Shown here: positions 57,738 to 64,000 of the stretch, one piece after another
How positions within the stretch are numbered: the first letter of the stretch is position 1
How the letters are laid out: the number at the start of each line of letters is the position of its first letter
Source of the DNA: Endomychus coccineus
Taxonomy: Eukaryota > Arthropoda > Insecta > Coleoptera > Endomychidae
Direction: 5' to 3'
DNA: 64,000 nt
Assembly: GCA_958510875.1 (NCBI GenBank)
Contig: OY294067.1
Location: forward strand, 54,076,039-54,140,038
Translations under genes and position numbers: made by a program
Notes under the pieces: model-generated
What the model was told of the DNA's origin: nothing
Seen by the model: only the letters and a program-made list of their open reading frames with translations
Database searches by the model: none

Positions 57738-57811
57738 CTTCCGGATGGATTCCGAGTCGCAATAGCACGACTTGAGGCTGACGTTTCGCCAACGCGGAAT
57801 CCATCCGGAAG
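57738..57811. repeat. Perfect 17-bp stem hairpin
   Basis: CTTCCGGATGGATTCCG (57738-57754) pairs perfectly with CGGAATCCATCCGGAAG (57795-57811). The 40-base loop contains GACGTTTCG. It is locally GC-rich in AT-rich surroundings, so probably part of a mobile repeat. Confidence 0.75.
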
Positions 57812-59400
57812 CGCAGAATTTTGAAGTTGATATGCTATTCTGTGATGCGTAAACATCATGTTCGAAGGCAGGTGGGATAAAAGATTATTTTCATCAAAAA
57901 AAAAGGTCAATGATGGATGACCTTCACATTCAAACCGCACTGACTACATTTTATAAATCTTGCAGAATAATTTGCAGGTATTTTATCAAATTAAGCAAGT
58001 ATGGGGGCATTGAACTGAGATCACGTTCCTAGAAAAGTTAATTTTTAGTGAAAAATTCAATATTTCACCTCTTACCATTCACGAATTGTCTTATTTTATA
58101 TTGGCAGTCAAACGAAACCTCAGTTATTTATTATATCTTAAGTAAAGATATCTGTGATGTTATATTTGGATTGTCTAACTGAAACCTAGATGTTAGGAAA
58201 TACATTTGTAATAAATTGTTTTCTTAATTTTAGCTTGAACCGTCCGAAATGTATTAACTAAGCATAGCAATTGTGCTAGACCTGGATAATAATTCTGTTG
58301 TATTTAACTTATTTAATATTGCCAAAACCAACTAGTTATATTGAGTGCAATTTATTTACTTTGATATTACCTCATATTTTCATCTCATTTTAATACTAGT
58401 TATTATATTAATAAAATAAGAATCTCTTTAAAATTATGCCTTGGCCTTTGGATAGTTAATTATATTAGTTATTAAACTTAACATAATATGTATAAGAACT
58501 TATTATCTCATTACGATTTACTTATTTATTGTGGTTCATAAGCAATATTTTTACTCAATATTTGATCAGTCCATAAAATAAATAGAAGATTAATTTTATT
58601 AGAGTTTATTCGATGGATGCAATATTTCTTTATGAACCTTTGGTTAAATTTGCGTGATATGTTTTATTTAATGATGGTACCTTATACTGTACATAATAAG
58701 TTTTGTGTTAAAGGTGTGGTTTTGTATAGGGTTTTGTTTTGTATGAAGAAATGCTTCTAATATATATACATAAATGTTTATTTACATTATAATAAATCTA
58801 GTGCATTAACTTTTGTAATGTATGTTTTTAAAACATTAAAAATTTGTTGTTAGTTTTTATAATAATATACTATCTATACTAAAGATTTCTATTATATATA
58901 TATTGGCATTAAGAAGGAAAATATGTTGAACGAACAACAAAAAAATGATTGTGATAATATAGGAATGGTGCTAAGCAGCCTAACTTTATACGGTTTGGAT
59001 TTACAAATGTGCAATATTTAATTATACTCATATTATAATGTTAGAGCTGAATGTGCCCTTGCAGTAGATATATTAATTCATTGTTACTTTTAGATATATT
59101 TTAAATATGTTCTATTTATCTGTACCTACATTAACCTTTTATGTCTAAAAGACTCTAAAACAAGTATGTACTAATTTAAAATGTGAACTTAATTTTGCAG
59201 TGAATAATGTTCAATTTTGAGGTTATCCTTCTGCATGCATTTATTATTTTATAGGCCACCATACTTTAAAAGTGTCAGTTTTTAGTGAATGTATTGAGAT
59301 TTTTGTCTTGTCAACAAGATTAATCTTGTTTTGCGAACATTTACCATCCTGTAGAATTCTATTGTATATTTGCACAAGTTTGTTCATTGAATAATAAAAA

Positions 59401-62400
59401 TTATCTTTACTTCATATCTCTCCCTGACCAACGTGCAGATTGACCTATTGGGAGAATCTATTAATCAACTTAACAGCATTTTATTTACACAGAAAATCTT
59501 TTTATTGTTTACCTTTTAATCAATTCAATTTGTACCAGTAAATTTATGCATCACTCAGAAATGAGACATGAAGAGCTCGACGATGTATAAAAGGAGAACA
59601 AAAATAATTTTTTAAATGGCAGGGACTAAAACTTCACTCCCTCATTTTATGTACTAAAGTGCCACATTAGATGTACTCCCATGGGACTAAAATATTTTAG
59701 GCTGTAGAACACTCATTATAATCATTTACTATATTAAAAAAAAAACGAATTCACCCGTAGCGGCTTTGGCAGAAAAGCTCAGATCCACTTTTTAAATTTT
59801 CTTTTATCTTTTCATTTTAACAAATTTTTTATAACGATAATAATATTTTTACATCAGAAAAATGGTTTTACCCAATTTCATATAAATCGGTAGTGTTGAA
59901 TATTTTTTTGCATAATTTCTTATGAATTTCTTTTTTGTCCATGCGGTGCATAAAATAGCATAGTATATACCACCGGAGTAAAGTGCCTTTTAATCCCTCG
60001 AGTAGGATCTTCACTATCGGGTTTAAAATTCAAACTTCAGTCCTTTGATATACAGGGTGTAAGGAAAAGTCATCCACTCAACTGCGTATTTTTGATGGTA
60101 AAATATGACAGCAGGGTGTGAAAGTTGAAATTTTAAAATTGTTTTATGGTGATAATGTTGAGATTTGGTATTGATACTTATTGTTATTAACCATATCCTC
60201 AAGGGTATTATCGTAAACAACGTCCAAAAAGCGAGCTCATAAACTGGTGGGGAGGGGTTACTTTTTCCCCACATTTTTTCTGATGTACGCCAATGGGAGT
60301 TTTCTTCCACTGTCGTGGCGTAAAATTTTATATACAATATTTTATTACTACGATTTTTTGTAAAACGCTTTCGAAATAAATTCCATTTTTGAAAGTCATG
60401 CAATGCTAGATAAATAGCCGCAGAGAAGTGGGGTTGCACTCACAGTTTTAAGTTTCAGGTTACAATAAACGGCTAAGGAATATTTTACCGAGGGCATAAA
60501 TTTCCTAACTGATTTTATACAGAGTGTAAAATAGTGCCAGGAAGATTTACCTTCGGTGTCTTCCAGATGCCATTATAAAATTACAATCCACTAGTGGTAT
60601 AAAAAGATTATTGTAGATTGAATGTTGTTATTCGTTCATTCAGTTGAATCGAATCCGAACTTCATATCGCGAATACAGCCACTATTCAAACTCCAATTTT
60701 ATCAAAATTGAGCAAAAACAATGATTATTTTTAATTATTACGAATTAGTTTGAAAAATACTTTTTTAATAAAAATATCAAAATGTTGGAGGATTAAACAA
60801 GAATATAACAATTTAAAATGAGAAAAATGTTCATCTCATTTCCTTACATCTTCGAGCTCTTTTGTCAGTGCTACTTTCTGAGCCAATTTCGAACAGCGAA
60901 TAGTAACCAGTACAGGGAGGTAATTGAAGTGATCTAAGTCATAAATATTTCATGATCAGGACTAGCATTTATTAGGAAAAGTATTTTATAAAAGTTTATG
61001 TTTATTTCTAAATATAAAATGAACAATTTTCCGGTCCATGCAGCTCTAACTACATATCTACAGTTTCTAGATGCATTTATTCCAACTGTCTTATATATAA
61101 TATTCAAATAATTTATTATAATTAATTTAATATCGAAATATCAATAACTACTAAATAACATGCTAATATTGATCAGTTTCAGACATTTGAAGATTGTTTT
61201 ATGAAATTTGTAGGTATTTGTTCTTGAGTAGTCGACTTAATAACAATAATAATTTTTATTTAATTAATGATCTTTTTCAAGTTATCTGAATATACACTAT
61301 AACTATAATCGAGTCGGGTGAAAATCTAGGATTTGTTATTCTACTTCGTTTGTTTTTTTCGCATATGAGGGGATTCACACAACCAAAAGGACCAAAATGC
61401 AATTTTTGGTTAAGACATAATATTGAGCTTTTCAATTTTAATTTATTCGTATAAGTTGCTTTAGTATTTTCTCAAAATAAAAATCGGGGGCCAATATTGA
61501 TGTAGTTTTTAAGAATTTGTTCTTGAATAGTCTTTATCAACGATATTAAAAAAAATTACGTTTTATGTTAGAAAGCAACTTCGTTTGAAGTATATCCAGG
61601 ATCCACCAACATGCAATTGTAATGTTCTTATAATTTGTACTTTAGCTCTATACGCAGATTTATTGAATTTTACGCTTTTAATGTGTTAAAGATGCGTTCA
61701 ACCAATTTAAACTATTTCATATTAATTCGGTTGGTAGGTGAAGTTCATAATACAATTTTTAAGGCCCCGAGAAAGGTAAAAAGTTGATGGTATATTCTCG
61801 CTAACTTTTGTATTTTCGATTTTGTTGTTATATTAAGATGTACTCTGAACACTCGGAAGTAAAAATTCGTTTTGATGTGACCAACATTTGACTGAACTCA
61901 ATATTTTTCATTCAAATCTTGCGTAATCATTTTAACTGGTAATGTGATAAAGTTCCTGCAATTCAGTTTTATGTACTTGAATGCTGTATAATTTGCTGAA
62001 ACTAAATACATCAGTCCGAGTGGGTATTCTAGGAATATCAGAAGGTCGTGAAATTACCTTTCTTGGTAATTACGATATCCTAAAAATAAACATCATTGCA
62101 TTGAGCTATTAAGTATGTTAAGGAAATTTGGACTACCCCTAAGTAATCGCATCAAACATTAGGAAAAATATCGTCTATTCTTCCTTTCCTTTCCAGAAAT
62201 CGACGTTCGGTAATTATATGAAACCTTCTCAGACTGACATATCTATTTGATTTAGAATCTAAAGTTATTAATATTATTATTATTCAGCTTATTCATATTG
62301 TTAGATTTTTCCAGATTTCAAATTCTGCTTCAAGATCTTATTTCTACTTATTTCTAAAATATTGAATGATAAAACTTAAGAATTAATACGTGATGAAACT

Positions 62401-62500
62401 GCAAAATATTAGCCTAATTTTAGGACGATTTAGTAAATCCTTTGTTTTCTCGAGAGAGGTTGCGGTAATTTAGAGATTAAAGTACGTAATACTCATCAGT
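59401..62500. other. AT-rich DNA, little recognised
   Basis: No gene. An ACAGGGTGTAAGGAAAAG word at 60051 resembles the end of a mariner-type element, and a GC-richer block (60050-60440) follows, but no matching inverted end was found. Confidence 0.4.
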
Positions 62501-62581
62501 TAGTAATGATTCTTGACCCAAGTATAAATTATATATAAATTCTCGAGAAATAGGTCACACTAACATATGCTTATTATTTTC

Positions 62582-62622
62582 ATCTTTATGTACGTTTCGG
62601 TCTTACGATCATCATCAGACGT
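62582..62622 (-). ncRNA. Eroded hammerhead motif, PLE copy D left end
   Basis: Minus strand retains CTGATGA and GAAAC, but stem II is weakened (GATC against GACC) and stem I is mutated. Probably inactive. Confidence 0.7.
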
Positions 62623-63379
62623 AGCAATGTCTAAAACAGGATTTCTTAAAACTAATTGTATCAGCACAAAGCGTTGTTATCGCACCAAATTCAATTAAAA
62701 GTGCCCAAGTCGCCGAAACGAACCAAAATCGAAATTTTAACACATTAATGTTTTAAATATATGAAAATGTATCAATAAACCACTGCTTAGCAATTTTCTT
62801 ATGAAATTCGAAGTCATTTCAAGCAATGTTTAAATTTTACCGCCCTTGCTAAACATTGTTTTGATTATAACCATCAATTCGATTACAAAAATGTTAATAT
62901 TTAACTAAAGAAACCAATTATTATAAAAGATCTATTCTGGAGATGATTCACATAAAACGTGACTCCAAGTCTGCAAATCATAGAGCAGACGTTCAATCAT
63001 TAAGTCAGATATACTAATTTAATTAATTAAAACCCTTGCAAATTCCTACATGCGTCTTTATAATGCTAAAAGTATATTTTAGGTAGCATCTCAAATAGCA
63101 ATATTTGTAATAAGGTCTGACAAGCTTAGTCTATTACCTCATAAATTTTAACATCTGGTTCGAAAGTAGATACTTGAGCGTTATATTTGGTTTCAGTCGT
63201 ATTCAAATATTGCTTGAAATGACTTCATAATTCATAAGAAAATTGATAAGCAGTGGATTCTTGATACGTATTGTTATACTTGAAACATTAATGTGTTACA
63301 ATTTCGATTACTCGTGTTTCTGTTCGTTTCGGCGACGTGGGCATTTTTAAGTGAAATGGATGCGATAAGTACCCTTTGT

Positions 63380-63415
63380 GCTGATACCGAAACGTACGTA
63401 AATACGAAAATAATA
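63380..63415 (+). ncRNA. Deleted hammerhead motif, PLE copy D right end
   Basis: Plus strand reads CTGATA then CCGAAACGTACGTAAA: stem II and part of the core are deleted. A relic only. Confidence 0.6.
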
Positions 63416-63460
63416 ACCATATGTGTTAATGTGACCCATTTTCCGAGAATTTATATAGAA

Positions 63461-64000
63461 TAACTCATCAGAAAACAATTTCAATGTTTCAAGTCCCTTG
63501 AAATTACAATAATGAATGTACTAATAGGTTTGCAAACTTATATTTTGAGACGTACTTATTTTTATACCACTATACCATAAGAAAGATGTCTGGTTCTTGC
63601 CGAATTTCAATTTAAAAACCAGTCACCTTTTCTATGCTATTGAAATTTCGAAGATTATTTCCGGGATATCAAGCATAAGTCATGTTGTAACAATTTCAAT
63701 GAAAATAAGATGATCTTGTAGATTATCTTGAATATGTTTTTTAATGAATGTATTTTTTCAATCAAAGTACATTGTGCTCAATTTTATGATAATACTAATC
63801 TAGATTTTTAATATAACACAAATTTTGTTATCAATTGAAAATAATACGAATCATTTGTAAAGAAAATAGACATAGCCTGTTTTGTGTACTTTATTAATTT
63901 TTATTAAAATGGTGTGTTTATTTTGTATTTTAATTGTGAATACCTTTTCATTTGATTAATATTTTGCATATTTTTATGTTTCTTCATCATACTAATATTG
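63461..64000. other. AT-rich DNA, nothing recognised
   Basis: No gene, repeat end or array seen. Confidence 0.45.

Larger units (their letters stand above)
55347..59400 (+). other. fru: Possible long 3' UTR of the second terminal exon
   Basis: After the stop the DNA is AT-rich with many AATAAA words (for example near 58433, 58576 and 58788) and no further gene. fru transcripts often have long 3' UTRs, so part of this may be transcribed; the true end cannot be placed. It contains a MITE-like foldback (56331-56955) and a 17-bp hairpin (57738-57811). Confidence 0.35.
62505..63460 (+). mobile_element. Penelope-like copy D, decayed
   Basis: It starts with GATTCTTGACCCA and AATTCTCGAGAAATAGGTCA like copy B and ends with the inverse near 63450. 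A piece of the GIY-YIG C-terminus (about 62835-63020, plus strand, CFDYNHQ region) remains. Both ends retain eroded hammerhead motifs. Confidence 0.8.

Noticed and set aside
57738..57811. Hammerhead ribozyme on the minus strand (GGATGGA then GCGAAACGTC)
   Set aside because: The CTGATGA core is not intact and stem I cannot form; only the hairpin is supported.
58201..58240. Another fru exon after acceptor-like TTAATTTTAG
   Set aside because: No C2H2 motif or long frame follows.
60023..60439. 138-codon minus-strand frame as a gene
   Set aside because: No recognisable domain, and it begins beside a mariner-type terminal word; more likely repeat DNA.

Overview
The window is a piece of an insect nuclear genome: AT-rich, GT-AG introns, and dense with eukaryotic transposons. 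The insect order cannot be fixed from the sequence alone. The one host gene I can support is fruitless (fru), the BTB/zinc-finger transcription factor of sexual behaviour and development, on the + strand. It covers about 19.1-55.3 kb: a possible 5' UTR exon (to 19213), the BTB exon (coding 19904-20422), two linker exons (26343-26531 and 36812-36932), and two alternative 3'-terminal exons that each encode a C2H2 pair (47668-48017 and 55075-55346). The linker ends one base into a codon and both terminal exons resume at that phase. They therefore act as alternative ends, giving proteins of 392 or 366 residues from the exons seen here.

Nearly everything else is mobile DNA. Upstream of the gene (0-19 kb) there are: a Helitron helicase remnant enclosing a fragment of a LanC-like host gene; three hAT elements with 8-bp target duplications (5275-6168, 6903-8527, 8992-10184); a palindromic TA element split at its centre by a mariner-like element and then hit by a Penelope-like retroelement (10650-13535); an apparently intact IS630/Tc1/mariner-superfamily transposon with a full-length transposase (13550-15765); a P-type element with a THAP exon (17601-18172); and a hAT MITE (18305-18860).

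The fru introns carry a second P-type copy, non-LTR retrotransposon pieces of two families, several Penelope-like elements whose inverted ends carry outward-facing hammerhead ribozyme motifs (26.9-31.7 kb; another copy at 62.5 kb), a separate pair of hammerhead-like motifs at 32.3 kb, a probable solo LTR with internal tandem repeats (38.5-39.9 kb), and a foldback structure (40.1-41.7 kb).

Three insertions (21247-23506, 43518-45389, 48690-49104) look like one unassigned transposon group. They have TAGTCG-like inverted ends, apparent 3-bp target duplications, and internal tandem arrays sharing a core word. I could not place them in a known superfamily. No bacterial-style operon, CRISPR array, rRNA or convincing tRNA was seen.
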